Shown piece by piece: positions 24,901 through 39,900 of a stretch of DNA of 64,000 nt (its first letter is position 1; each line of letters begins with the position of its first letter). The translations under genes were made by a program, and so were the position numbers. The notes under the pieces are model-generated. The model made no database searches. It had not been told where the DNA came from and saw nothing but the letters and a program-made list of their open reading frames with translations. The DNA comes from Phocoena phocoena (taxonomy: Eukaryota; Chordata; Mammalia; Artiodactyla; Phocoenidae), in NCBI RefSeq assembly GCF_963924675.1, contig NC_089226.1, forward strand, positions 49,865,124 to 49,929,123, in the 5' to 3' direction.

Positions 24901-27900
24901 GACCTAGAGGGGTGAGATAGGGAGGGTGGGAGGGAGGCTCAAGAGGGAGGGGATATGTGGATATACACATACATATAGCTGATGGACTTTGTTGTACAGC
25001 AGAAACTAACACATCATTGCAAAGCAATTATACTCCAATAAAGATTTAAAAAATAAACAAACAATACTCTGAGCTGCATGAAACAAAAAAAAAGCTTAGG
25101 ACACTTCCAGATTTTATTTGATTTTCTGTGCATTTAGAAACAGGAATAAGAGGTGATTCTCAGAACAGGTTTGGAATTTCATAATCAGGTACCCAATGAT
25201 GGTGTCTAACTTATCAACCTAGTGAACAGCTGTTTAATGTTTATTTTACTGTTTTTATTTATTTGGCTGTGCCAGCTCTTAGATGGAGCATGCAGGATCT
25301 AGTTCCCTGACCAGGGATCAAAGCTGGGCCCCCTGCATTGGGAGCACAGAGTCTTAACCACTGGACCACTAGGGAAGTCTGAACAACTATTTAGAGGAAA
25401 AAAAAAAAAAAAAAAAAGTCCATAGATCCTGCTACACTATAAAGCCCTTAGAAGGATAAACCTTATTAAAGTCATCCTAGCACAATGCCTAGAATATAGC
25501 AAGTGATCACTGTTTGGATGAATAAATGAACATGAGTATATTTACTACTAGGAAAAGAGTGTTTTTACTTTAAATTTTGAGAAAAAACCTTACAGAAGCC
25601 AAATATTGAACACTAAATACTTTTCATATCTCTTTAAGTAAAACTTGAAGAAGGAAGGCATATCTAACATCTCATTCAATAACCTCCAACCCAGGAAATA
25701 AGATGTGACTTCCTCTGTGACACTGCTATGCCTTGTATACATAAGCACCTCAAGGTTGTAAAAGCAAAAGAAAACATGCAGGTTTTGTATATTATCTCAT
25801 ACAAAAAAGAGCAAAATTTGCAGTTGCTGCACGCTATCTCAAGCTACCAACTCCAATACAACAAATCCTCTACTCTACAAGAAAAACTGAGCTCTAAAGG
25901 AAAATACACCAATATAGCACTTCACAAGTTACATGGTACTTTTGCATATACGATCTCATTTGATTCTCTGGGAAAAGAAAAAATTCCCTAGCAAATCCTG
26001 ACTTTTATCATATGCTATCTGCAGAGGAAAAATATCCCAGAAAGGATATTTGCTTATACTCCACCTACCTGTAAAGCAGCAGAGTGGAGATTCTAACCCT
26101 GGTCTTCTGAATTTAGACCCCAAATATTCAGTACTTTCCTTCCCTTTTCATTATAGTGAAAACAAAAAATAAGAATACTAATCCTAACTGTCAAGCTAGC
26201 AATTAAAACGCTTTCAAATTAATTGAGTGAGCTTCCTGTGACGACACAGTTTAATACTTAATGCATAAACTAAAGCTTGCTTGGCTAGGACTTCCCTAGT
26301 TACTTCAGAACTTTTGGAAAACTCTCCAAATTTGTAAACTTAATAGAGCCATGCTACAGCATGTTTCTGAAGATGGCTGTTTTAATGATTCAGAAATAAA
26401 GCAAGTACCACTACAATTTGGTTGAGTTAGCTCTCAATATATTGACTTTCCAGTAATTTTAATTTATATACTTCTCATTTTTCACATATTAAAACTAAAA
26501 CTTTTTTTTTTTTTGCCTGCACCACATGGCTTGAGGGATCTTAGTTCCCCAACCAGGGATTGAACCCGGGCCCTTCAGCAGTGAAAGTATGCAGTCCTAA
26601 CCACTGGACCACAAGGGAATTCCTTAAAACTTTTTTTTTTTTTTTTGCAGTATGCAGGCCTCTCACTGTTGTGGCCTCTCCCGTTGCAGAGCACAGGCTC
26701 CGGACGCGCAGGCTCAGCGGCCATGGCTCACGGGCCCAGCCGCTCCGCAGCGTGTGGGATCTTCCCGGACCAGGGCACGAACGTGTGTCCCCTGCATCGG
26801 CAGGCAGACTCTCAACCGCTGCACCACCAGGGAAACCCCCTAAATCTTATTTTTAAAGCCCTCGTATCTACTATTGTTATTGTATCCATAACAATATCAT
26901 TAAGCCTCACCCTATAGATGCTTATCATGGGCATCTAGCTAGGAAATCCTTTTAACATGTTGTGTACAATTATTACTTGAGTGCCCATAAAGACATATGA
27001 ATGAATCAGCTTACAATGTGATGTCTGCAGTATTCACTTCATGTTTATTGGATCATCACACACACACAAAACAAAAATTCAAAGTATCAAGTAATTGATA
27101 TTTCTGAGGTTTGTCATTGACTTCATTTTACCTAAACACAAATGTCACATTCCTACCCCACCCTCTAGCTTCCACCTACTAGGTCTCCTTCCCTCTTTTT
27201 TGTGGTCTACAAGTCCTGGCTAACCACCTCTAGTTGTAAAGGGGATTAGTGTGAATATACATCAACAATGTAAACAAACTCAGAAAGAAAACACAACATT
27301 CCAGTCAGATTAAATTTCTCTAAATTGCATATGCCCTCTCAAAAGTGTCATTTTCTAAAACTGACAAGGTAGCTACTCAAACAATAATTGTCTTTCGAAA
27401 AACACAAAGTTCAGAAATTACATACCTGAAGGATTCTGAACAAATGCTCCAGGATTTTGTGGATGAACTGGCAAAAATTGTTGTCCTTGGCCAAATGCTA
27501 CTGGCTGAGCAACACCAGTCAGAACCTTTAAGAGAAATCTCGGTTTTAAGAACATCTTTTCTATATTTTTAAGTAAAACTTTTAACATTCAAATTACGTT
27601 AATATATTCACAGATATCATGAGGCCTGTTTACGATAATGAAGATTTACAAGTGTAAATTACAAGATTTACAAGTGTAACCTGACTAGGCTTTCTATAAA
27701 AAGGAATAAGACCTTCCCTTATATTTTTCACAGAATTATAAAAAATTGATAATGGATGTGAAGGTTCTTTGAAAAGTTTAAGATACCATGCAAACATAAG
27801 GTAGCCAAAAACTAGCTGTGTGACCTTACACAAATCACTTTACCTTGCCAGTGTTTTCTCCTATCTTACAAATAGAAATCTGACATCCAGCGATGTGATC

Positions 27901-30900
27901 TATACACAATCATAATAGCCAGTAAACAGCAAAGCTGAGGCCAGAACTCACTCACGGACCTAACTCCTTTACACAGATGTCAAAAGCCTGCTTTAATTAA
28001 CAATCTGAACTCCTTTATCATCATTCTGTTAGCCATCAAACTGAGTTACAAAGTGGACTGTAAAAGATTTTAAAGGAATGTTAAAAAATAAAAGTCATGA
28101 ACCAAGTACTGTACAGGCATACAATTATTTTATTTGTAGTCAAGAATGAGGTAGGACTTCTACATATTGCTACTATGTAAACAAATGCCCATTTATAAGC
28201 CTTGTTCAGTATCCTGTGTGAACCTTCAGTGGTATGTATACGTAATAAAAACCCCATCAATTCTTTATAATGTAGGAACAAGACTAACTCAAGTCCCATT
28301 CTAGAGTATCTTGTCAATTAAGAGTATCATTTCTCTTAAAAACATACAATAGAGTATAAGTCTAACTAAGGAGGCCAGTTGTTTTCTCAAACCACTGGAT
28401 ATGGACAGAAGGCTGCTTTCTATAAATAATGCTTCTAACATGCTTCTAAAACCTTTCTTCTTGTTTTACACTTTCTTCCATGCAATGTTACTGGCATAAT
28501 AAATCTGTCCTAGTAAGAAAGTGTCACTACCTGGAAAAAAGTAAATTTAGCCCAGGAGAATTTCAGCAGGCAAGCAAAAGTAATCATTAATATCAACTGA
28601 ATTAACCACAAATTATAAGCATATTGCTTTAACACTATTTCAATAAGCATTTTAAAATGTATGCAGAACAAGTTAACATCAAACAACTGCAGTTGACTGG
28701 AATGACGGAAAGGTGGTGAAAAGTAGGAAGAGAGGAAGAAAAAGAATTACAGACTGTAAAAGCATGAGCAATTTGATTTTCTTGTTTGTTTGTTAACTCA
28801 GGCTAAGGAAGTTCTATATCAAAGAACAGTCTATAAAATCAGCTCTATGATTACTATAAAGCTCATCAAGGCTCAAAAGTTGTACAATGTAGCAGAGGTC
28901 TATGAAACACACACAACTGTATTATACTTTAATACCTTAGAAACCAAAAACAAAACAAAACAAAAAAACCATAATGAGGAGGCTATGCATATGTGAAGGC
29001 AAGGGGTATATGGGAAATCCCTATACCTCATAGCTCAATTTTGCTGTGAGCCTAAACTACTCTAAAAAAGTCTATTAAAAAAGAAAAGATTTGTGGGGGG
29101 GCGGGGGGGACTGAGATTGAGAGGGTGCTCTAGATCCTGAAAGAACTAAGATCAATTTTGGATTTAAACTGCAAATTTCAGCCCCAGAAGACTCTCATCT
29201 CACTTTCCTAGCAGGTGGGGTTTTGAAGTACATTAAAAACTGCCCCCCCCCAAAAAAACTTATTAAAAATAATTAAATTTTAAAAAATCCTTTCCAACCT
29301 ATAGAATAAACTATATCCTGAAAACCTTCCTCAAACACTAGAAACATTAAAAATGGTTCATATCTGCATACAATATACTTTTAGAATAACTGTAACAGAC
29401 TTACCTGCTGAGATGCCTGAATATTTCCTACTGTTATTGGAGCAGGTAAATTGCCAAAGTTTCCAAACTGAGAGCTCTGAAGATTCTTCTCATCAAAATA
29501 GTGTCCAGAAGCTCTGTTAAGGGGATTCGAGAAACTCTGGTTTCCAGGGCCATGTGGTCCATTAAAATTTGGTCCTTGAGGTGAATCAAATATTTGTTCA
29601 TGTCTTTGGAACTGCAGTCCTTGGGATGGGGCATTAAAAGCATTGCCAGGTGGATCATTATATGGGCCACTCTGATTGAAAGATACCGATTCAAGCCTTT
29701 GTGAAGGATGATTGTCAAATCGTGTGCCTTGAAGACCAAGAGGAATATCAAACCTTGATGCTTGCTGGTGTTGTGGACCATCAAATCTTTGAGGTACACC
29801 ATCAAATCTTGGTTGAACCTGCTGTCCAGGTGGTCCATCAAATCTCTGCGGGCCTGGCTGACCAGTTCTTTCAAATCTAGGACCTGGCTGACCATGTAAT
29901 CCATCAAATCTTGGCAAGAGTGATGGCTGACCTGGTTGCCCATCAAACCTTAAAGCATGACAACTTTCAAATCTTGGACCACCTTGACCCAGAGGTCCTT
30001 CGATTCTCAGGCCGCCTCCTGGTACAGAAGGACCCTCAAACCTCATTCCACCTCCTTGTTGGACTAAAGGTCCTTCAAACCTGATCCCAACCCCTGGCTG
30101 ACCGTGTGGACCCTCAAACCTAACGTTCCCACCAAGTTGATTATGTTGTCCTTCAAATCTCATACCAGCTACTGACTGACCATGGGGGCCCTCAAATCTC
30201 ATCCCAACTCCCTGCTGTAGCAATGGGCCCTCAAATCTGATCCCACCTGATGGCTGACCATGAGGTCCATCAAACCTAATTGCAGCCCCTGATGGACCAT
30301 GACCTCCCTCAAATCTAAGTCCACCTACAGGCTGACCTCGGGGATTATCAAATCTAAGTCCACCCACAGGCTGACCATGAGGTCCCTCAAACCTCAGACC
30401 ACCCACAGGTTGACCCCGGTGTCCCTCAAACCTGAGACTACCCACAGGCTGGGACCCTGGTCCTTCAAATCGCAAACCACCTGCAGATCCCTCAAACCGC
30501 AGACCGGGGGAACCTTCAAACCGAAAACCACCTCCTCCTGCTTGACCAATTGGCCCCTCAAACCGCAGAGGTGTCCCTACTGGTCCCGGAGGACCTTCAA
30601 ATCTCAAAGGACACCCACCTCCTAACTGGCCTTGTGGTCCTTCAAATCTCAAAGGGCCACCTCCCCCCATTTGTCCTGGTGACCCATCAAACCGAAGAGA
30701 ACCTGGCGTAGGAGGTCCATCAATTCTAGGGCTTAACTTATTAGGTCCTTCAAAAATCATCTTGGTTGGGCCATCTCGCGCTACTGATGGCCTGCTAGGT
30801 CCATCGTATAATGGTCTATCTTCAGCTAAAGCCGTAAGTCGCTGATTTGTATCAAGGCCGGCGAATCTTGATGCTGGGCTATCTACAAATGGTTTATCTG

Positions 30901-33900
30901 AATCTTCATATCTAGGTCGCTTAAGTGGAAAACGATCATTGAATGGTGATCTCTGCTCTTCTCGTACACCTTTTAAAAAGAAAAAAAAATTATTTTCCCT
31001 GAATCTGATAATTTATATCAAATTATCCTAAAATCTTCTTCATATATTCTTGTAAATGTTTATTCAAAAACATCCATAACTATCTCACTTTATGAGAGGG
31101 GAGGGAAAAAGACAGCAACAGGCAGCAGGTAAGAGAATGCCCTCTAGAGTCAGATACACCTGGGTAAAATAAAATACCCATTCAGTCAATTTACTAATTA
31201 TTTGACTTTGAGAGCAACTTATTTAACCTCTCCAGTCTTGTTTCCTATCTGTAAAATGGGGATAATATATATTTCATTAGGTCATTGTGAGGATTAAATC
31301 AGATTACATATATAAAGAACCTAGTAAAGTACCTAATACACGGTTGGCCTTATAAATATCAGCTCCCTTCCCTTCCCTTTGAGGGAAAAACCGAAACAAA
31401 ACAAACGACAAAACAGAAGTCTGAACAGTCACAAAAATCCATCCCCACTTAGCTTGTTCATTTTCCCTTCACTGCTGTGATTCAATAGGCATAATCTGAT
31501 TTAACTTTTTCTACCTTTAGCAGAGACTTGCTCGTCATGTCTTCTCCGGCCCTCATGGGGTGAAAGATTCTCAGCATAAGTACGACTCCCAGATATAGGA
31601 GAAAGACGTCTTGCTCTTTCACTAAATTGTTCTTTTCTGTCAAACTGTGCTCCACTATTCCTACTTGCATGTTTACTTTTGGATGGCTCACATTCTATTC
31701 CAGACAACAAGGCATCAGTCAAAGGGTAGTCAAAAATATCAGGATCTAAGAGATCAAGTCTTGGAAATGAATGCTGAACCTGTGTCCTTTTCAGTTTTGC
31801 TTTATGTTCATAGTAGGTTAATTCAGCATCAGTTAAGAGAGGTTTCTTTTTTAATCCACCTTTATTTTCTTCTGTAGGACTATCCCGTACATTGCATCTA
31901 TGTTTACCTTCTTGATACTGAAATAGCTGTCGAATTTGATGCACAACAACAAGGAAGTCCTCCTGTGTAATTTCACCAGATGCTAAACGTTCACTCGTCT
32001 GCATAGGGGTGATAAAAGGAAATCAATATTTTAAATATAAAAAGTACTTACAAAAAACTTATAGACAAAAGGAGAATAATGACTACAGGGGAACACAGTA
32101 GTTACCTTTTGAAGTAATTCTCTTTTGCTTGCAAGAGTTAACTCTTTAGGAATCTGAAGATTGGCATCTACGCTTAATCGATGCTGCTGTTTTGGAGCTC
32201 GAGGTGACAAGATTCCTTTAGTGCTTGACCAGCTCTCCCTATGCCTTAGATGAGGAGCTTTGCTATGTTCATCACCCTGTTGTAAACTGAAACCATAAAA
32301 GCAATTATGTTACTTCATAAAAAATTTTTAAATACTCAGGACCATATTTTAAGATCCTTAATAGGATCTGGCTAAAATGAATATATGTAACCATAAAAGT
32401 TAATTTAAAGATTAAGAGCACAAGATTTGAAGTCAGGAAAACCAGGTATGAATTCTGATTCTTGCATGTCCTGGATGTGCCACCTTAGGCAGATTAGTTA
32501 ACCTTTCTAAACTTCAGTTTCCTTATACGTAAAACAGCAATAATAATGGTACTTAACCCACAGGGTTTTAAGAATTAAACAGGGGAAAAAAGTACTAATT
32601 ATAGCACCCAATAAACATTATCCAATTTTTAAATCAACACTGTATTTTTAAATGTACACATTATTCTACTCAGTTAAAAATGTTAACAACCTACCTTTTA
32701 TTTTCTTCCCAACCAGATTTCCATCTTTTGGTAGACTTGGAACTTTGCCAATTTTCTACATTTTCCTTTGGTTCAGTGCCTGACTTGGTGGAATGCTGAT
32801 TTGCAGTTTCTTGTGGTCGTTCCTCTTCAGTCTTTTTTATTCGCCTTGGATCTCGAACATCCTGTTTAGTACTTCTCTTCGCATTTCTTTCTTCCCTGGA
32901 AGGTGGTGTAAACTCTTCCATATGTGACTGCTTAACTCCTGACTGGCGAATCTTCCCAGCTTTGGGTGTTGAGGTTGGAGACATACTCCTTTGCCTTCGT
33001 TTGGGTGACCGCCTATCTCTTCTCTTGGGAGAATGTATAATCGGTGACCGGGACTTGGGTGATCGTGATCTTGATCGCTTTCTAGTACTCGATCTCCCTG
33101 GTTTTGTCCCCTGTTTTTCTGATTCTTCCGTTATGGTATCCTGTTTTTGTACAATGCCATTTATGATTTTATTTCTACTTCCCACCAGTCTGTGTTCAGA
33201 TGATTTCACGTGCTCATCTTTATCCTTTTTTTCTGCAGTTTTCCTCTTCTCTTTTAGATCATCATCTTTGCTATCAGTCTTATCCTGAAGATGTCTTTTT
33301 AATCTTGGATCTCTCTTGCTCATATCAGACACCCTTGCACTTTCAGATTCTTGACTTTTCAAGTCTTTTGTGTGGGATAATTTGTTTTTCAAAGGTGATG
33401 GTGATTTAGATTTAGATTTGGATTTAGAATCTAATTGGTCAAGTTCTTTCTTGGTTATTTTTTCACCTGATTTACTTTTTTCTTGCTTGGATGAATTTAG
33501 TTTTTCAGAGGGTACAGTTTTACTTGTCTTAATATCAGACTGGCTCAATGTGTTCATTAGGAATTCCTTCCTGTGACTCTGATCTTTTCCATGAGAAGAA
33601 TGTTGACTCAACCTATTAAGACGGGGATCCCGGTTAGTTCCTTTCATATCCTGAATTTGTAAGGATGGACCTGGACGACTTTTCTCAGGTTGCACAGGAA
33701 CCTGATGGGGAGATTTAACTGCCATAGGGGGAATTTGTGAAACATGTAATTTGGATTGTGCAGTTCCAGGACCTAAGTTGGATGTCTCCTGCTGAACACT
33801 AAGAGAAACTGCCTGAAATACAAGATAAACGTTCATGTTACAACTGTAAAACATTCAGATTATTTGTCAAGAAACTGAAAACTAAGAAATATAATGCTTC

Positions 33901-36900
33901 ATTCAATAAATCCATTTATTCAATACCGTATTTATAGTGTATACTTCTAGTATTTAAGTGGATATTAAAATGAAAGGAAAAAGTTCATATACAATATTTA
34001 TGTGGCCTGTTATTTCTTACTAATCCTCTACTTTGGGGTTTTATAATTTCTAGGAAGAATGAAAAAAAAAAACCCTCCCTCTTCCTAATTATTCAGAATT
34101 CTGGGCCACACTGATATTAAGAAACTACTAAATAAATCACTGCACTCCAGCTGCACAAGCATCCAAGTGTTTCCGGGTAAATTCTAAATCATAAAATTTA
34201 GCTCCTCTCAAAGTGGCACTGATAATGCACTTAAAAATTCTGCCTTCCTGTACTCCCTTACTCTCAAATAAGGTCAAGTGCTAAGTAATTAAGTAAAATA
34301 GCTTAATATAACGTTATTCATACACAGAAATACATAATCTTCCTGGCCTCCTTAATTTTGTGATGGCTGTTTTTTTGGTAGCCTTCTAAGGAAACTGCTA
34401 AGGATTTCTGCTCATGAAACATAAGCTCATAAAATATTAAAGACTAGGCAAAAACATCTGCCACAACACAACTACCATCTTGGAACTGACACTACGTCCA
34501 CATAATTTTTTTTTTTTTGCGGTACGCGGGCCTCTCACTGTTGTGGCCTCTCCTGCTGCGGAGCACAGGCTCCGGACGTGCAGGCTCAGCAGCCATGGCT
34601 CACAGGCTCTGCCGCTCCGCGGCATGTGGGATCTTCCTAGACCGGGGCACGAACCCGTGTCCCCTGCATCGGCAGGTGGACTCTCAACCACTGCACCACG
34701 AGGGAAGCCCCCACATGATATAATTTTTAACAAAACTAAGGGGCTATCTTATAAGACAGCACTCTAATAAAAAGTATTTGAAAGAAAATAGTGCAGTCTA
34801 TATTAAAAGTGACTTTTACAAAAAGGATATACAAATTTGGTCTAATAAATACACCATAATTTGCAAAATAAGTAAAAGTGGAAAAATTACACTATTAATA
34901 AAAGCAACATGTTAATAAAATTCAAATACAAAATAATTCCATATCCATCAGAAAACAGGTTTAAAAATACTCAAAATGCCAAATCTCCTCTACTTACCAG
35001 TTGTGCCTTAGCTTGCTCTAGCTCAAGCTCCAGCTTTTTCTGCTGAAGTTCTAACAACTGCTTTTGTTTTGCCAGTAACTGCTGCCTTATTAGTTGCTCT
35101 TGGGTAAGATTCTTTTGTATATCCGGAACAATTGGAGGAGTGGAGATGCTAGGGGAACTGACCACTGTGCCAGGTGTTGAAGACTCTTCGGGCTATAAGA
35201 CAAAATAATTTGTTTACAAAAAAAAAATCACAGCTAAAAAGGAAGCAGCTAAGGGGGGAGCTAAAAATTATCAGCTTCTCTCTTAATAAACCCTATCCAT
35301 AATCTTAAATGGCCAATCATGTTTAAAAGCACACAGAAAATTTTCAGGAATTTAAAAGCAAAATAAATATGTAAAACCTAAACAAGGAGAACATTTACTT
35401 TAAATGTACTGTGAACCTGAAGGTGGAAATTTTTTTCTTTTTTAAATTAAACTGATTCAGCACAGGGTATTCTTATTACTTTTATCTGGCAGGAAATTTC
35501 AGAGAAGTCAAAATTTGACAGTTAAAAATATTAGTTATATACCATTCATGTTAGAACTTACCGATTTATTTAAAAATTTAGGATTCACATGGATGCTAGA
35601 TGTATTCACATTGGGGGGCAGAGGTTTAATAGGCCAAGCAGGATCTAACGAATTGACTCTGACATCCAGGGCATAAAGTTTCTTCAAAGGGAATATTTCA
35701 TCCCAGGTGGAACGTAATTTAAATAAACTTTTTCTAGTATTTTCATCCACCTAGAACAACAGAACAATTCTATGGCTTGTTAAGTTACTATAGGATGTTT
35801 TATATATTAAGCATAATGCTACATAAATCTCTGTTCTACTTCACATATAGCACACATACTACTAATTCGTAAACATATACAACAGTAATCACTTATTAAA
35901 AGTACATTTGTTTGCAGATGTAAAGTTAATAAAGAAATTTCTGTCAAAAAAAATTAGAAAAATTAAAGTCATTATCACCTAGCCTTCATGAAAGCAAACA
36001 ATTAGACAAGTCTGAATTTTTAGAAGTACAAAATGTTCCCAAATATTAAGGCTTGACACAGTATTCCTACTGTTACTTTCACTCTGGACAAAAATATAAA
36101 ACAACTAGAAAATAGTTTATCTGATGACTTAAATTTTTTAAGTTATTTACATTTAGTACAAAGTAAAACAAAACTAATCTCCTGCAATACAATATGGCTG
36201 GTACCTATGAATAAGCTTATTTGTGGTGTAGAAGGCACCTGAATAATTGAAATTCACAAAATCTTACCTACTGATGAGCTTTAGTTTTATATCTTATCTG
36301 CTCATGCTTGTGATGGGCATAGTAACAACAATAATACTTTTTAAATTAGCCATCAGAGAAACCTAGCACTTGAGAAAACTGAGCTAGAGTTCTAACTTTA
36401 GAATAATAAAGCCTTGACTATATTCCAGTCTTTAGATAGTATTTACTACAAACAAGGTCATTTTCATCACCTTCAGTGTTAAGGCCCAGTAAGAGTCAGT
36501 AAACATTTTCTACCAAACACCCAAATGAATTTGAACACACTGAAACTGAAACCAAGCAATTGGTTTAGTGCCCCAATTTCTATAATGCAAAGTTGACTTC
36601 TCCTTAGACTAGAGTCTCAGGTAAGCAGTATTTAGCAAAAGTCTACAATACACTATTAACAATCTCCATAATACAGTTTGAAATACAGCTTTCCAAATTT
36701 CTTCTGCATATACTTACTTAGCAGTATTTCTTTTCTCTAAGAACTTAAAGGGAAAAAAATTACTCAAGTAGCCACTACACATTTTCTGTTCTAACAAACA
36801 AGTAAAATCTGATAGTTCTTTCAAAATAATCCCAATTCTCCAAGCCTGACAACTGTTAAGATTTCTCGAGACACAACAGGTGCATCTACTAAAATATAAG

Positions 36901-39900
36901 AACCACCAATTTTTTGTTAGGAAACAATCTTTAAACCCAAATATCTTATAAATGCCCCTTTTCTCAGTGTGAAAGATGAAGCCTGACAGGAAAGAGAATT
37001 ACTTCAGCAAATCCTTTGTCTTCCTCAATACTGTATTAACCAAACTACCAGATACAATGTTATGAAAGGAATTTACAATCTCTAGGTATAGAAACTAACA
37101 AGCCTTTCTTCTAAACACTAAGAGGGGCCAGAGGTGGGGAAGAAGTATTTCCAAAATAACCTAAAGCAATTCACTGATCCACCATTCACACATACCTAGA
37201 ACATTCACACAAAATATACTTGAACAAGGTTAACAAGAGGAAACATTTCCAGAAAAAAAAAAAAAAAAAAAAAAAATCACAAGTTCCAGGCATCCATCAC
37301 AGGTTGACACACACTAGAATTATGCTTTTTCTTTTTCTTTTTTTTAAGACAGAAATAGTCAACATCCTAAAACCAGAAACCTAAACAATGAAATTTGAAG
37401 TACTCTTGATAGTTTCAGATCTTTTTGCCCGTATTCTAGTGATGAAACAGATCTTCAAGTGAACAAAGTCAATCAAAAACATGAACTTCTAAAAGCAAAC
37501 ACATCTATTTTTGAATGGATAATGTAAAACACCTAGAACCCACTTTAAATACAAAACACTAACTTTAGCATGTTAAATGCCCAAAAGAATAAAACATTTC
37601 ACCACCCAAGAAAACCCAACACAAAGGCAAGTATTTATTTAATCAGGAACATGTTTTAAAAATTCAAATGTTTCTAAATGTATATATACCTTTTCAAACA
37701 CACAAATAAATGTTGCAACTAGATTTTTAGTAAAGGCAGTGAGATACTCTCTTCCAACATTTTTCACGATAGAATCCATAAGGTACATAACAGGAAGCTT
37801 CTCTGAGGAGGGAGCCTGAAGTAATAAAAAGAAACTGAAAAGTTTAGTACAATGAATTGCCAACAAAGAACTACTTTTAAAAGTGAGCGTTTAACGTACA
37901 ATACAGACCTCAATATTTTGTTGATATTAAACACTTTTGAATCAATATTAACCTTTATGAAATTTAAGTGTTCAAGGTCTCACCTCTTACAATGATCTTT
38001 AGTTGAGCATACAAAATAAGCTCAGAATTACTGGAAAGAAAAGTCTCTAGTACCCTCATTTAACACTCAATAGAATTTCAGGTTCGTATAGTTAAAAAAA
38101 AAACTGTGTTTTAAGTGACAAAAAAAGGGGGAGGATATTTTCTGTAATCCAAGTGTAAGCTTTGTGACCCACATTAACTTATGATGATGCACCTAGACTC
38201 AATGAAACAAAGTTTTCAGACTTCTGGCAGAAACCCTAATTTCCATAGGCATATTTTATATGTTAACGTCTATGAACCTTTTGTTACCTGTAAAATCATT
38301 AGGATTACTTCTCTATAATCCAATGAACAAAAGAAATTAAGTACACTTCACATATGAAGTTAATGGCAAAAAAACACTTTTAAACTTGCACATGAACATG
38401 CAGGAAAGTGCAAGTTGTTACTGATACAAGGAAAACTGGATGGAGCAGCCGCTGAGTCATGTAAATCAGGTTGAACTTGACTCTGGAAACCAGGATTTGT
38501 CCTCAAGATTTTCTTCAGAGCACAGACTCTCCGTCGAAATATTTTTCCTCTGACACGCACAAACCAGGAGTTCTAAATTTGTGCAGGGCCAGTGTGATGA
38601 TGCCGATACAGGTGGCCCTTTCCAAAGCAAAGAAATGTTGCCCCAGCTCAACTGTAAAGCCTACCCATCACTGGCTTTTAGAAGGCACAGCAAGTTTCCA
38701 GAAAGCATCAGCAGGTTCACAGACTTGTTGAGGAGCATTAAGACACACCACATAAACTAAGTGTTAACTCCCACTCCACAGGAGTACCCACGATTTAAAA
38801 ACAAAAACAAAAATTATCCCCATTTACCCTTCCCACGTGTATAGGAATCTTAACCCTGAACAACACTTACCCACAGCTACCTGTAGCCAGGGTAAGCTCA
38901 CAGTTCTGCAGTACACAATGCCACCATTATTTCACAAAACCAATTGCCCATACAAGTGTGTGGAAGTGCTCTTGCTTCTGATAACAACCAAAGTTGACTA
39001 AGGAAACCTTTGAATAACTTTGTATGAAAGTTTTCTTTTACAGTACTAATAAAAGGGTTTCACAAGGCTATTGCATGTGGGTAAACTATTAAGTACCAAC
39101 ACGTCAACTGCTTTATTGCTGTGTCTTTATCTTACCATGTCATGTTTTATACCATTTTAGTCATTGTTGTACTTATGAAGATAAACAGGCTCTCTTTAAA
39201 ACCAAAATCTGTTCAGTTGGCTAACTTTTTATTGTACAAGTGAATTCTTATATGTAATATTTTTTTGCTACTACTGCCTCATGGAAGGAGTCAAGTAAGT
39301 GTGAATCCTTAAGTTTAGTAATGCTGAAACGCTAGAGGATAAGGACACAAACATTCACCTCCAGAAACACAAAACCAAGCCAGTTTGCTACCAAATGACA
39401 GAAAATCCCTCCCCTCACCCTCAACCCCAACCCCATTAAATTATTTCCCCAAAGTGACTGTTACATCTTTTCCTCAATCTGGCTTTACAAAAATAACCAG
39501 GAAACGTGTGCCAAAAAAATTTCAGCTGTCTTTCATCAGCAAATAGTCCATCTATTTTCACCACTCTGTGTAGCCACACACAAATACAAATTTTAATGTG
39601 GTCACTATATTCAGCATTTAGTTTTCACTTCTGAAAGTCTTCTGGATCCATTAAAAACCAGCAAGAAAATGGTTCTTTGAGTGACAACCTGAGCTGCTAA
39701 ATATTAGGCTCTGTGGAATATTAGTAACCCCAAAAATACTAGGTAGAATTTTTAAAAATCAATGTTATTTTTTTAAAAACGCAAGTGCATTTGTTTTTTT
39801 TTTAAAAAGGCATTTAATGTTAAGCCTTCGACAAGGCAAAACTAAGTTTTCATGTCCAACATGTTTGTTGTATCAATAAAAAGGATGTTGAGTATGAGGA

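Larger units (their letters stand above)
22078..27425 (-). other. PCF11 intron 9 (5.3 kb)
   Basis: The largest PCF11 intron and its main repeat reservoir: L2, MIR, a poly(A)-only insertion at 23261-23303, two L1 3' ends antisense to the gene (23512-25060) and three SINEs. No additional exon recognised. Confidence 0.75.

Noticed and set aside
29093..29109. G-rich run as a G-quadruplex
   Set aside because: Essentially one G-run interrupted by a single C and A; four separated G-tracts are not present.
29434..29946. 170-codon minus-strand frame overlapping the FEGP exon
   Set aside because: Out-of-frame shadow of PCF11 exon 8.
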